Assembly: GCF_933775445.1 (NCBI RefSeq)
Contig: NC_065873.1
Location: 124,001 to 188,000 of the forward strand
Direction: 5' to 3'
Origin: Argentina anserina
Lineage: Eukaryota; Streptophyta; Magnoliopsida; Rosales; Rosaceae
Length of the DNA: 64,000 bases
A model generated the notes under the pieces. That model worked only from the letters and a program-made list of their open reading frames with translations. It was not told the DNA's origin and ran no database searches. The translations under genes and the position numbers were made by a program. Shown here piece by piece: positions 1 to 11,858 of this stretch; within the stretch, counting starts at the first letter, position 1; each line of letters opens with the position of its first letter.

Positions 1-1118
1 CATCCCAATATATCACAAAATATATCAACTTAATATAAATCAAAATATCTAGCTCCTAGCCAATTTTAGAGAGCATAGTGGCGCACTGCGTCAGTGCCGT
101 CAGATAGAAGAATTTGCCTAAAGCTAAAAAAGAGAGGTGCCTATTTTGTTTAATTGCAACTAGCAAGTTTCCTTGGTCTGTTTTATTAATGACTAGCATT
201 CCAACACGCTCCATGCGCGTGCAAAAGGGCTGCACACAACCTTAACGTACTTCAATTTTCTCAAAAATAAACTAAAAAGTAAGATATATATACAATAGAA
301 AGAAAAAAACGTAGTCTTCAATTTTCTCATAAAAAAAACTAATTAGATGTGAAACAAACCCAAAAAATATTCGAACACGACTTTGAATATGATTTGGGTG
401 TCGGGCTGTTGTTATAACAACAATCAGAGTTTATTGTTTCGGGTGGGATTCGTTATATATATTAGGGGTAATTGATTATTAACCTAATTACCCCTTAATT
501 AAATGTAGCTTTTATTTTTTCCCCCAAAATTTTGGGTGGGACTTGAGTCCCAGGCTAGCATGCTGTGGCTCCACCCCTGGTCATGACCAATAGCCTGCCT
601 TTATTCTGAAACTCAGTATCTACACAACTCTATATAGCACACTAGAACGAAGTAAACGCACTGTTGGTTAAGAATAGATACAGAGGTAGCAAGAATAGCA
701 TGCAGCTAGATAATATACTAAAACGAAAAGCGCTCAAAAATTTCACTAAGTTTTGAATAATGCAAATTACCTTTAGTCTAAAATTCATAATGAAACCATC
801 CAAAAAAACACATGATTACAAATAGTTTTAGATAAGTGGTTCAAACAACATCTGAACAATTTTCACGAATCACACGTGCATCGTAAAAAAATGAGGCTAG
901 AGTAAAAAAAAAAAACAGTGCCCATTCTTGAATTCAGTACAATACATTACGCTTACTATGAGATGATTCATAGAAAACTACGATGAACTTTTCTTAAAGT
1001 TTATAAGTAGGCTTTCACAGTAAATAGAAATGACAGTATTTTAATTTCTATATTAAATCATGTACCATCAAAAGCTTTCCCTATCCATTACTGATGCCTC
1101 CGATTGCAGCTTGACTGC
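1..1118. other. AT-rich intergenic DNA, no gene seen
   Basis: No reading frame with recognisable protein similarity, no terminal-repeat pair and no RNA gene was found on either strand. The stretch is AT-rich with short homopolymer runs. It lies downstream of the minus-strand Ycf45-like gene and may hold part of its 3' untranslated region. Confidence 0.5.
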
Positions 1119-1183
1119 TCAATAAAGGGACACCATCTGCCGTCTGGCTTCTTCCTTCTTTTCCTTCCCATATTTCTCTTTGG
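1119..1183 (-). other. Possible extra 3' exon of the Ycf45-like gene
   Basis: On the minus strand, after an AG at 1184-1185, an open stretch reads as a lysine/glutamate-rich peptide (KEKYGKEKKEEARRQ and a few more residues) and ends at a TGA. The strongly biased charged composition looks coding. It lies downstream of the TAA that closes the Ycf45-like frame at 1370, so it would have to be an alternative last exon or a relic. No donor upstream clearly connects to it. Confidence 0.2.
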
Positions 1184-2028
1184 CTAATGCAAACTATTAT
1201 TGCCTTATAAAAGCAATACACGGGTTTCACTGAGTTTTGTTGAATCTGAGTAAGAAAATGACAACACTGTAAGTGCTATATGCATAGCACATAATGCTAA
1301 ACAGAAAGCTAAATAAAGAGCTGTTGTATAAACCTCAGGAAAATGAAGCCCATAATGGGCTGGCAAAAATTAAGCATCACATTTATCATATGCCTTTGAT
1401 CTTTCAATTACAACCTTTAAACTGTCATCCCTTGTCCTAACCTGCAAACCAAAGTGTTCAGAATTTTAACAGTTTGGTACATGCTAGACAGATTGAGAGC
1501 AAATCGAATTGATGGCATTATAAAACAAAAGTAACATTAAGCACGAGAAGAAAAGGAGCTGAATGACTATTGGCTGACACCAGAATACAAGATGGAAACG
1601 TCATCATTATGGTCTATATGGAGCCCTATAATAACTATACGGAACTTAAGATACTACTATTGGTTACTTAATGTGCTGTATCAAATCACTAACTGGATAT
1701 ATTAGAAGTGTTGAAATCCACAATATTTATCTTCATTATAAAATTATTGGAGCCAGAAACAGAAAATGAAATTCTCAATTAAAGATCAAAGGTTTAGTCT
1801 GGCATGCGTGCAGCAAATGAGTTACCTGCCAGGAAGTTCAAGGTATACTAAAGAAGTTATTAGAAGAATAATTTTGGTTGAACCAATATGCAGACACGGA
1901 AAATTATTGGATTGAAAGAACTGCCAAATTCTCCAGCCAATTTTCTAAATAAACAGGGAACAAGATAAAAATCATATGACAAATCCTTAAGCTTCGCTAT
2001 AACTTGGCTTCGTCAACTATTAAATTTT

Positions 2029-2775
2029 GGCAAAAATGTCAATTTGCACCCCAAACTTGGTCATAATTGTCAGTTTGCACCCCGAACTTGCATTTGAGTC
2101 AATTTACCTCCTAAATTTGGTAAAAATTGCCGATTTGCACCCCATCCGTTAAATTTAATGTTTTCTATCTAATTTTAAGTCACATGTCATGCATTTGAGG
2201 GACAGATTGCCATTATATATTTATTCATATTTAATAATGAAATAAATTAATAGAATTACTAAAGAGGAACACTTGCTACTTTATTTTTTTTATTTTTTTC
2301 GAAACATGTTATTGATTTATATATTTATTATTTTACGTGATATAGTATGTTAAAAGATATTAGAAAAATATAAATAAATACATAGAAAATTAAAAATAAA
2401 TGTATACATATAAAAATATATATATATACACACAATACACTATAATTGAATAGGTGGATATGTTGAATATATAATTCGAAGTAAGTTAAGTGTGTAGAAA
2501 AAAGATGTAAATAAATAATTTGATTAAAAAAAATAATCCTCTTTTTAAAGAATATTTTTATTTGTGTTTAAGAAAAATATAAATAGAAAATGACAACATT
2601 ACCCCTCATGTGCATGACATGTGACGCAAAATTAGATAGAAACAGTTAAATTTAATTGATGAGGTGCAAATCGGCAATTTTTACCAAATTTAGGAGGTAA
2701 ATTTACTCAAATGCAAGTTCGGGGTGCAAATTGACAATTTTAACCAAGTTTTGGGTGTATTTTGGCAATTTTGCC
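2029..2775. mobile_element. Non-autonomous long-TIR (MULE-like) element in an intron
   Basis: About 120 bp at each end are inverted copies. The left arm begins GGCAAAAATGTCAATTTGC and the right arm is the reverse complement of a matching sequence ending TTTTGCC at 2775. Both arms carry the block that includes GGGGTGCAAA and CAAATTTAGGAGGTAAAT. The interior is AT-rich with no open frame. The 9-bp flanks are only partly alike, so the target duplication is eroded or misplaced. Length and long TIRs suggest a Mutator-like derivative. It sits inside the last intron of the Ycf45-like gene. Confidence 0.75.
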
Positions 2776-5060
2776 ATTACAGTTTTGGTGTATATACTTT
2801 TATACATTTAACAAAGAATTGACCACATATCAGAAATACTGAACTTCAAACAGTCTTGGGATCTGCAAATTCAGACAGAACAACAAACAAATAGATGTTT
2901 ATACACTTAATTATGCTTTTTTGATTCAAAATGAATAAATAACCAATGTACCACGCAATATCTTAAATTCAACCTAAACATAAGAGGAAAGGTTTTTAAG
3001 TTTAATGTGCAGGACAAAACAACTTCTGGAAAAACTCCACAAAATTTCAAGACATACAATTACTCAGAGATGTACCTCAACCTGTGGACTTTTGCCACGA
3101 AGCAACATATCTACACTCTTTTCTGTCTGTGGATAAGAATAGAAGAAAAAAGAAACATATATGTAGATAAGTTACTGCAGAATGGAAGAGGAAAAATACA
3201 AATAAACACTAGCTGTATTCTTGTACACAAGTACTTAAATATAAAGATGATGTGTACGGTAACATTTTAACCCACTATAAAGTACTTCATTAAACAAAGA
3301 TATATAAAAGACTGACATGTCAACAGGATAAACAGGCACCGACTTCTGCAATTGAGTAAGCTGTTTCAGCTTTGCAGAGACGAAGTAAAAGCTCATGGTT
3401 TATATTTACTATCTCCATACTATGATGAGAGGGTATATTAAGTATAAGTGTTTGGTGGGGTTTTTTTTTTTTTTTACTTTTTCTTTCATACCATGGAAGA
3501 GGGAGGAGAGCAAACTTAGGTAAATATTGTGACACAGAGAAAAATAGACTGACACACCTGATGGGTAACCCAATAGTGTCTGTGTCTCATCTCAATCAAG
3601 AATTCAAATGTTGGAGGCGCTCGCCTCTCAAGAATGGTTTTCTGGCACTTTCTAGCTTTAGCTTCTTCATCCCCTAAAGTAACAGCTTCTATACCTCCGA
3701 TCTGAAAACAGATAATAAATATTAGAAAGGCACCTTCGACCAAACATTAAGCCATATACACTAGAGGAATCGCAACATGGCGTTAAACTATACTTTTGCA
3801 TTATCTTATGGAATAAAGAAACAGAGGATCATAAACAATCAAATCATTTTGGCATGTGCTCATCCTTCTTAGAACTGAAAGACACATGGCTAATGGCTCT
3901 ACTAATTTTGGACTCCCATATCATGAAAAATGAATGGACTATCTACCTCAGGCACTTACATATTTGTATCTTAGCGAATCATATCACCTTTGACTTGGCA
4001 GACTATCCTGTGTACGATATAATTAGTACCTAATCTTTTTCAGCAGGGAACCAACAGAGAAGGGTAAAACTGTGTTGATAGTCAAAGAATTTTCTATTAC
4101 AACATCCACTCATCAGTGCTGTTGACAATCATAATAATATTTTGGCTACAGATTCAGCCAACTTGCAGGGCATACTAAAGAAGGGGAGCATAAGACCACA
4201 AGTCCCTCGAAGTTGATTAATGATTTCATGTGAACTGTGATTGGCTTCATGTATCATCTTCCTTTCATCCTTCTCTGCCTAAAGACATTATCTTCAAACA
4301 CATTGATGATGCATGTTTAATATTCCAACTTATTTAAAGATTCCTTCTATTTTCAAAACTGCCGAAATCAAGATAAAAACTTCTCAGCAAAAGCAAAAAT
4401 GAAAAAGAGAAGATATTAACATGCTGAAATAGTGGAAATACCAATCCTGTGGAATTTCTAAAAGAATTGTTGTTCAAATCCCTTAACCATGGCCACTGGC
4501 CCATCAACATCTTTTGTCATTGCTCTAATAAGTCTAATTTACTAAAAGGACTCTGATATTCATAGCTACTATCTGGAAATTGAAAACTTTGTTATGCCAT
4601 CAACAAGAATTTTAGATTTGCAAGCAGATGGCAACCAAAATGATGTCCCTGATGAAGAGATTAAGGATTGTTTAAAGGGATTATTCAACATATAAATTAT
4701 ATAGAAGTCAGAACAAACCAGGTCAGAAAGAGTATGATTCTTCATTATATTCTCAAGCTGCTCTCCATGGGCAGTAGCAATAAGCATGACCCCTCTCTTA
4801 GCAATTGAGCGACATGCAAGAGCTTCAGTTTTTGTGACAATCTCATCAACAATGATGACCTCAGGCATGTGGTTTTCCACAGCCTCTATCATAACTTTGT
4901 GTTGCATGGATCGCTCTGCTACCTGCATTCTTCATGCACCTCCTATTGCTGAATGTGGAATATTTCCATCCCCTGCCATTTCATTGCTTGTATCTACAAC
5001 AACATGTCCTAGTGCCCTAGTGGTCAACAAGTGTTGAACTACTAACTGAAATACTAGGAG

Positions 5061-5065
<5 letters not shown>

Positions 5066-5110
<45 letters not shown>
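5066..5110. repeat. (GA)n microsatellite
   Basis: About 45 bp of uninterrupted GA dinucleotides within an intron of the Ycf45-like gene, between the exons ending at 5141 and starting at 5045 on the minus strand. Confidence 0.95.
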
Positions 5111-5113
<3 letters not shown>

Positions 5114-6436
5114 ACAGTATTAGACCAATAAATAACTTACCACTCTTTTGTGAAATTCATCTAATAAAGCACGAGCAATTTCTCGCAAAATAGTGGTCTT
5201 GCCAACCCCAGGCCTTCACAAGTTGAAAGACATCATCATAAAGACATTATACAACTAGCTGAGATATGTTAGATACTTATTTTGATTACCGCTGGTAATG
5301 TGATCATCTTTGGTGAGTAGCAATGACATTGATAATGACAATTTCCATATTTAGAGCATTCCAATAGACAGCAGGAATTCATTGATATTACAAAATCACA
5401 TAATGTAATTTCTACCAGTACATAACTGAGGGAACTTGCGCAATCAAAGTCATCAATTTAGTTTTTCTCAGCTAAAATTGTTATAAACAAGCCATAGACA
5501 TTCAGTAGTGTCAAGAGGCATGGAGTGGTTGAATATAATGATGTAAAAGTGCCATCTCAATTAAAGCATGTTTGGTAGGAAAACCACTTTGACAGCAATT
5601 AGATGACATACTTTCTAACAAACAAGATGCTCTTCCCATATTGAAGCAGATCCTTAACCATGTCAATGTGACCACTGACTGCCCTTCCGACTCGGCAAGT
5701 CAATCCAACTATCACTCCATTCCTACTCCTAATAGCGGATATTCTATGCAACGTACCCTCAATGCCAGCTCTATTGTCCCCTCCAAAGTCTCCAACTGCA
5801 TCTTGAGCATGCTCCAACTCTTGCAGTGAGACCTAGGCAAACAAGGCAAGAGACACTTTGGGTATCTTATTTACAAAGAAATAGTAACCTCAAAAGTATG
5901 GCTTTAATTTACCACAGTTGTCCTCAGATACCGGCCACCAGGTTCACCAAGATAGCGTGCTTCCGGAAAGCGACCTAAATCCATTCAGTACGTGAGTGAC
6001 TAGCTAGGCAGAGCAAAACAAGGAAGGAATGCAAAAGCGACAGGGTTGTGGCTTGAACCTCTCAGAGTTGAGACCTCCCGGACTCATTGAGGAGATGGTC
6101 ATGTAAATCATGCGGAAGAATTTGCAAGCCAAAAACGAGAGTAGAATCACTGACATCTGAAAATGAAAGAGAAGGGAGACCTGCAACAACGAGTGGATGA
6201 GGATGAGGATGATGGGCAGCGGCAGGCGGACTTGTCCTGGTACCTAGATAATTGGCTCACTCTCGTCGCCCGCACCGGAGTCACCGCCCACAAACCAACA
6301 TGACTCTGACTCATGCTGCTCTCTGGATACAGAAAACAAATAAAAAAGCTAGCTTTTAAATTAACTTAAAAAGGGCCCAACAAGAGAAGCCCAATTATCT
6401 CCTTGAAGCGAGTAAACGGTGAGAGTCGCACAAGAG

Positions 6437-7223
6437 ATGGCGAGGGATGGAGAGGACGCCAAGGGTTGGTTGTGGAAGCTTCCGGTCCTCAAAACCCAGC
6501 AACTCGGCAAGTTGGGCCCCGCCTTTGGCTTCGGCGTTGGCTGTGGTGTCGGCTTCGGCATCGGACTCCTCGGCGGTACCTATTACGATTTCCCTTTCGA
6601 TATTATTCATTCAATCTCATCTCTTGTATATTAGCTCAGAATACTAGTGTTGTTATTCTGTAATATGTAATTGTTGCAAGTTGACTTTAGGCGTAGGATT
6701 TGGTCCTGGGATTCCTGGCATGCAAGTTGCTTTTGGCGTTGGTGCTGGATGTGGAGTTGGCTTAGGATTCGGCTATGGCGCTGGCAAGGGCGTCGCTCGT
6801 GATGACATACGAAAGTACTCCAATGTTGGCAATCTCTTTTATGGTGAAAATGCTGGCACTCGTTCTGGAAATCTCACCTCTCAGTAAGTGTTATGTTCGT
6901 CTGCCCCAGCTCGTTTTCCCAAGAGTTCAATATATAGTTTACAGGCAGAGTATGCAACAATGGAATGTGAATTACATACCCCTACTCTTGTTGATGATAT
7001 TAGGAGGCCTGCAACAGTGCAACTTAATTACCTTTTAAGATATTTTTGTATATCATCCTACTCTTGTTGATGATATTAGGTGTGAATTGCACATGTGGGT
7101 AGTAATCTTTTGTGCTTTAATGTTATCAGGGATGACATTGGCGCTCTTGTTGATGAGCTTGTTGATAATACCAAGAAACTGGTCAGAGCTACTACAAAAG
7201 AGCTCAATAAGTGGACAAAATGA
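6437..7223 (+). CDS. Small glycine-rich GxGxG membrane-type protein (TGD5-like class)
   Basis: Three exons, 6437-6575, 6691-6883 and 7130-7223, join with GT-AG borders and consistent phase into a 141-residue protein. Residues about 1-30 are polar (MARDGEDAKGWLWKLPVL). Two blocks of alternating Gly with hydrophobic residues follow (GFGVGCGVGFGIGLLGG, then GVGAGCGVGLGFGYGAGKG), split by the conserved-looking GFGPGIPG. A polar tail holds the amphipathic stretch IGALVDELVDNTKKLVRATTKELNKW. The alternating glycine pattern is that of small plant envelope or membrane glycine-rich proteins such as TGD5, a chloroplast-envelope lipid-transfer component. This protein is longer and has the extra C-terminal helix, so orthology is not established. 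The ATG at 6437 was chosen because translation from it runs straight into the conserved WKLPVL. It is divergent from the Ycf45-like gene, so the two probably share an upstream region. Confidence 0.8.
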
Positions 7224-7488
7224 GCTGAGCAGCTTGTTTGCTGAGTTCTTTGGTACACTTTTGAATGGATTATGACTTGATAAGATTATTTAGGCATTGG
7301 GGTTTATGCGGACATTAGGGATAGATATTAGTTGTGTGCATGGCCAATGGCATTGTCCAGGCATACAAATTGCTTATGTTTGTTTAAAATTCTGTTTTCA
7401 AGTTGCTACCCCTCTTTAATTTATGTACATAATGGTTTATCTAAAATTTTGAAAGATGAAATCAATAATGGATTTTCAATCTCCTTTA

Positions 7489-9964
7489 GGGAGTGTTTGG
7501 ATAAGGGATTTTGAGGTTCCAAGGAATTTGAAAGTGAAGGGATTTAGAAGTGAAGGGATTTGAAAGTGAAAGGAATTTTAGAATGAAAGGACTTTGGGTG
7601 ATGAATTATTAAAATGACTTGTTTGGGTCATTTTTTTTTAAAGGGATTCAATCTTGGAATTTGGTGACATATTTTTATATTTGATAATGTTAATCTTTTT
7701 TTTTTACTTTTACTCTAGTTTTATCATAATTAATTAATTTTTTTACTAAGTAGACTGCATTTTCTTGCCTCACTTAATTTTATAAACTCATTAATCTAGG
7801 GAAAAAATGATGAGAAAAAAGGAATTAAAAACACTATAAATTAGAATTGAATTCATAGTTAATATCTCCCTTTCTGTTTCGATATCTAGGTCATTTTGCA
7901 GCCCGAACAGTTACAAAACATGAGTTCCATCAATAGCTCCAAGACAATTCTGAAACCATACACAACTAGTGAGTTTACATTATGTCCAAGGATATTTAGA
8001 AACATAGCCACTGATTCTTCAATAGATACGTGCTTTGTTCTTCGCAATCTATCTTTGTCATACAACACTTGACATAGTCTTGAAAAATCATACTTGCTAA
8101 CTCTCAAGTTCTCCATACACTCAACTTCAGATCCACATAATCGATCCATATAGAATTGCCTATGTACATCCCAGTTAGGCAATGGCTCTCTATTTGAGTA
8201 ACCTACAACGATACCAACCTACTATTGCTGCTCTAAATCCAGTTACAGCAACCAAAAAGGCTTTCATTTGGTCTAGACTATCCTCCTCCTTCTCAGCCTC
8301 TGTCTCTTCCCCCTCAGCCTCTCTCTCTTCCCCCTCCTCCTCATACTCATCTCTAGCACGCTTACGACAAAGATCCATCCTAAATTCCTAGGACATGCAC
8401 GACTGCACCCATAAGAACAAAACTTCATCAAATAAAGAATGACTGAAATGGTGAAAAAAAAAAGACTGAAAATAAGCGAAAGAAAGAAGAGAAGAAAATG
8501 CATGTATGTATATAATTACTGTATAATGTACACAAAGTATAGTGAAAGAAAGAAAGGAATAAAATGCAATAACGATTAAATGAATATGTACCGCAACTTT
8601 ATATCAATAACAACATTCATCATTCAGGTAGGAACCTATTAATTAACTAATACCAAGTTGTTGATCATAATTTACTGCTACTACAACTTACTGATACTAA
8701 TGTTACTGATAACAATTGTGCGAGTGCAACAAGAACATTAGTAGTAATGGAAGAAAGTGAAACTCTAGCTAGCTATATTTAGCATACTTGAGGATCTCCC
8801 TAGCTAAGCCTATTAATAATCAACACTCAGGAAATACTCAGGCCAAATGAAAAAAAACACTCTGAGCTTGAAAAATTAACTAAACAGAAATAGTAAGTTT
8901 GAAAGCTAATTGTTGCAATTGCCAAAGTAACATCGGAAAAAATATAAAGACTATTTCAATGTTTGTTACTGCAAAGTGTTCGTCATTTCATTTTAACCAA
9001 CCACATGTCATGAAACTAATTTTTAGATATTATAAGAACTCGAAATGCATCCCTTGATGAGTTGATGTGTTCTATCAATTTGATAGTTAAAGCCAATAAC
9101 AAAGACAAACACAAGGACCAGACTTGAAATGCATGCATGAAGTAGGCTGAAGAAACAGGTAAATCAGTTGTGCCGCCAGAAATTAAATTGAACATACTAC
9201 TCCCAATGGGAACCATTACGATACCAATCACATGCTCGTAGCTAGTGAAAGCATGATGAAGCTAGATGATACGATACTAGGATACTAACTTCATAAGTTA
9301 TGCAGCAGTAAGCTAACAAGGGCACTAAGATGATCATGAGATTCTCAGTAGTCTTACAAAAACCCAGTAACATATTCATCAAAACAAACAAAACCCATAT
9401 CTAATCATTCAAAACAAAAACAAAAACAAAAACAAAAAACCAGAGACATAAAGAGGACGGGGGAGGCCTCTCCACAAGTAAAACATAGAAACAGATCGTA
9501 TCCCATTACAAAACCCAGAACAAGTTTTTTATCCCTTTCAACAATTCGATAAACAAAAGCATATGAAGAAATTGAAGAACTATCTCAAGGATAATAAACA
9601 GTTATACACCTAACATAGATCGCCCAAATTGGAGATGTAAACATACAAATTCTAACCATGGAACCCTAGATTGTGAAGAGAATCAGAAGCCCAAAGTGTG
9701 GAACAAACCTGGAAATCAGCGATTGAAAGAGTTGAATTCGCGATAAATCGAGTGTCCGGTGTAATTTTGAAGTTACGCCTGGAGAGGTGGAACTCAGAGG
9801 AATGAGTTTTATTTGGTGAAATCCCTTCCGAAATTCCCCGTGGAAATCCCGTGTAATTAAAATCCCTCCCTTTTTTTTGCCAAACGAGGGATTTGACCCG
9901 GAGGAATTTGTAATCCCTTATAAAAGTCATCTCCCTCGTTGGAGTCCTCTACCCAAACACAGTG
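7489..9964 (-). mobile_element. PIF/Harbinger deletion derivative
   Basis: The two ends share GTGTTTGG as an inverted repeat (7493-7500 and 9953-9960), followed on each side by AAGGGATT-type sub-terminal repeats. A 3-bp TTA flanks both ends (7486-7488 and 9965-9967), the usual PIF/Harbinger target duplication. The interior holds a decayed PIF-type transposase frame on the minus strand, and the rest is non-coding. The outermost four TIR bases do not match, so exact ends are approximate. Confidence 0.7.
7886..8378 (-). pseudogene. PIF/Harbinger (ALP1-like) transposase remnant
   Basis: On the minus strand, 8378-8190 encodes an acidic leader followed by AFLVAVTGFRAAIVGWY, typical of the start of PIF transposases. 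Then 8182-7886 encodes the conserved N-terminal domain (CMENLRVSKYDFSRLCQVL, SIEESVAMFLNILGH). Directly after a YGF sequence, a shifted frame reads NCLGAIDGTH and then a stop; this block carries the first catalytic Asp of the DDE triad. About a hundred residues that normally lie between GH and GAIDGTH are missing, and the whole catalytic C-terminal half is absent. It therefore cannot encode an active transposase. Confidence 0.75.
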
Positions 9965-9967
9965 TTA

Positions 9968-10620
9968 GAGTTTGGCATCGTCATAAATCCATCATTACTA
10001 TAACAAGTGATGACAGTGGAAGGCGGTCGAGAGGAGATTGCCTCCTTTGTTTCTTCATTTCCTCAGCTTTATACACACAGTTGCAACTTGTTCTCCTTAA
10101 TGATCAAGGAAATGAGGGGGTCTCCGGAGCTCATGATCTTTTTGACCCACTGATGGAATGAGGCTTGACTACCGGCCATCAGTACAGGCCATGCCTAGTT
10201 GGCCGGATATATTTAAATTCCACTGTCAACCATGTGAAAAATAAAAAATGATGGTCATTGACACACTGTTCAACCCTCTTCCTCCTTGAATTTCAAACCT
10301 CGACTTTCCCCCTTCTTTCTCAACAAATGTCATTTGGAAGTATGCCGGTGAAACAAACGAGGCCTTAAAGCTTCCGCCTTTCCCCTTATTTTCTGAATAC
10401 GTATAGATGTGTATGCGCCATTGCATTCGGACTCAAAAGGTTCCACTTCCTAATTCCTGGTTTCCCGATGACGAGCCCAGAAAAGGTTATGTTCTACTCA
10501 AGGAGATCCTCGAACGCTGATGCATTACAGTCTACACCAACCCTAGAGACTTATCCGTGGAGATCCATCAGGCCCTCATCACATTCTCCCTTGCCAAAAG
10601 CAAGGTTGAGACTTGAGAGA
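9968..10620 (+). pseudogene. Unassigned coding-like fragments
   Basis: Two plus-strand stretches look like old coding sequence. At about 9975-10161 an open frame ends with the peptide TQLQLVLLNDQGNEG and so on to a TGA. At about 10432-10617 a frame reads KVPLPNSWFPDDEPRKGYV, then LLKEILER, an in-frame TGA, and CITVYTNPRDLSVEIHQAL before a final stop. The composition is protein-like and a TGG-to-TGA change would restore Trp. I do not recognise the family. These may be exons of a dead gene just outside the Harbinger element. Confidence 0.35.
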
Positions 10621-10666
10621 GAGGTGCGAGGTTTGACATCAACATAAGATTTTGTGATGATTCTTT

Positions 10667-10672
<6 letters not shown>

Positions 10673-10728
<56 letters not shown>
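10673..10728. repeat. (GA)n microsatellite
   Basis: About 56 bp of perfect GA dinucleotide repeat in intergenic DNA. Confidence 0.95.
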
Positions 10729-10732
<4 letters not shown>

Positions 10733-11850
10733 CGCAAAGATGGTTGAGTGAGGAAGGCTGTGATGTTAGCGCTCTAAGGTGATCTGAAGTTGACGTGAAA
10801 TTGATTGTTACAATCCGTGTGATTTTTTTAGAAAAGTAGATCTTTATAAAAAAAATATAAAAAAAGGATTATAAGTTACATTTTAAGAGAGCTCGGTCAT
10901 GGACATAAAATCTCCAAACTCATTAAAAATACAAGATAAAACAAGAACGAGTAATAGCAGCGAAATATGTAAAAGAATTTCATTTTTTTCTATTAAATAA
11001 TTCATATTACAATGATTACACCTTAATCAATAATAATAGTATTCTCAAAAGTAAAATATTTCTTACTAAGATCGAGTATCAAGTATGAAACAATCTCACT
11101 AAGATCGTTGTAGTCACACGAATGATCAACTTCACTAAGAACGTTAACGTTGCCACTCAGGTTTTAATGGAGTCACTTAGATATTCTAGCACTAAGCTTT
11201 TTTTTGGATTCACCTTTTTCTTCTCTCTATTCTCACCCACTGTGTATTCGATGTATTTCACTATGTGCACCTGAAACCCTAGCACCTATATCACATATAC
11301 AAGCTGAGCCTTTATTTTCTCCTAGAGCCGGATCTAACCTCACACCACCCTATTATATCTCACAATCAATTGTAAAAGATATTTACCTTATTTTAGATAC
11401 TCACCGATCTAGCTAAAAAGATAGAACAATTCAACTCTTATCTCTTTCTATAGCTAATCCTAATCACTTTGAATACCTTAATAAATCTGAAAATATATTT
11501 GAAAACAACCTTCCAAATATAATTTATTCTACCCTTAAATAAGCCAATCGGTAGAGTACCTCTATGGTAGGAAACTCAAGTCGTGAACCATTCCTAGTCC
11601 AACTAGAAAACCTCATTCATTAGTCTTTATGCAAATCTGATCTTCATGACTTGTCCTCCACACCTTTGGATCTTCATCAACTTTATGGAGACCAATATAT
11701 GTACCTTCACTCATCCCTACAACATAATATCAATTACAGAAGAGATTGTAAAATGATTCAATTGTAACCTAACCTAATCCAGAAGTCTGGATACCTTCTA
11801 ACAGTAAACCTCAATAAGAAAACTGCATCATCAAGCACTATATATCAAAA
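10729..11850. other. Intergenic DNA, no gene seen
   Basis: AT-rich sequence without a convincing coding frame, repeat pair or RNA gene on either strand. A few short open frames (for example 11204-11416) have no recognisable motif. Confidence 0.5.
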
Positions 11851-11858
11851 CGATTAGT

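Larger units (their letters stand above)
1370..5984 (-). pseudogene. Ycf45/SPD1-family P-loop NTPase gene with premature stop
   Basis: Seven exons can be joined on the minus strand: 5984-5913, 5832-5612, 5213-5141, 5045-4719, 3701-3558, 3126-3076 and 1441-1370. All have GT-AG borders and sum to 960 nt in one frame. The protein resembles the plastid Ycf45/SPD1 AAA-type ATPases. Visible blocks are GGDNRAGIEGTLHRISAIR, PGVGKTTILREIA (Walker A), [26 protein letters not shown] (Walker B) and GGIEAVTLGDEEA. Two defects stand out. In exon 4, TGA at 4933-4935 replaces the Arg codon before RMQV. The Walker A start reads RKPGVGKT where the family has GRPGVGKT, so its first Gly is lost. The N-terminal transit and pre-ATPase region is also absent or unrecognisable upstream of 5984. 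A 14-residue insertion precedes VVVDTSNE, probably a shifted acceptor. The intron at 1442-3075 carries a MULE-like element. The frame is otherwise intact, so inactivation looks recent; a sequencing error at the TGA cannot be excluded. Confidence 0.72.

Noticed and set aside
6403..6663. Alternative plus-strand frames over the glycine-rich gene's first exon
   Set aside because: They are overlapping out-of-frame shadows; only the frame from 6437 continues across both introns with conserved motifs.
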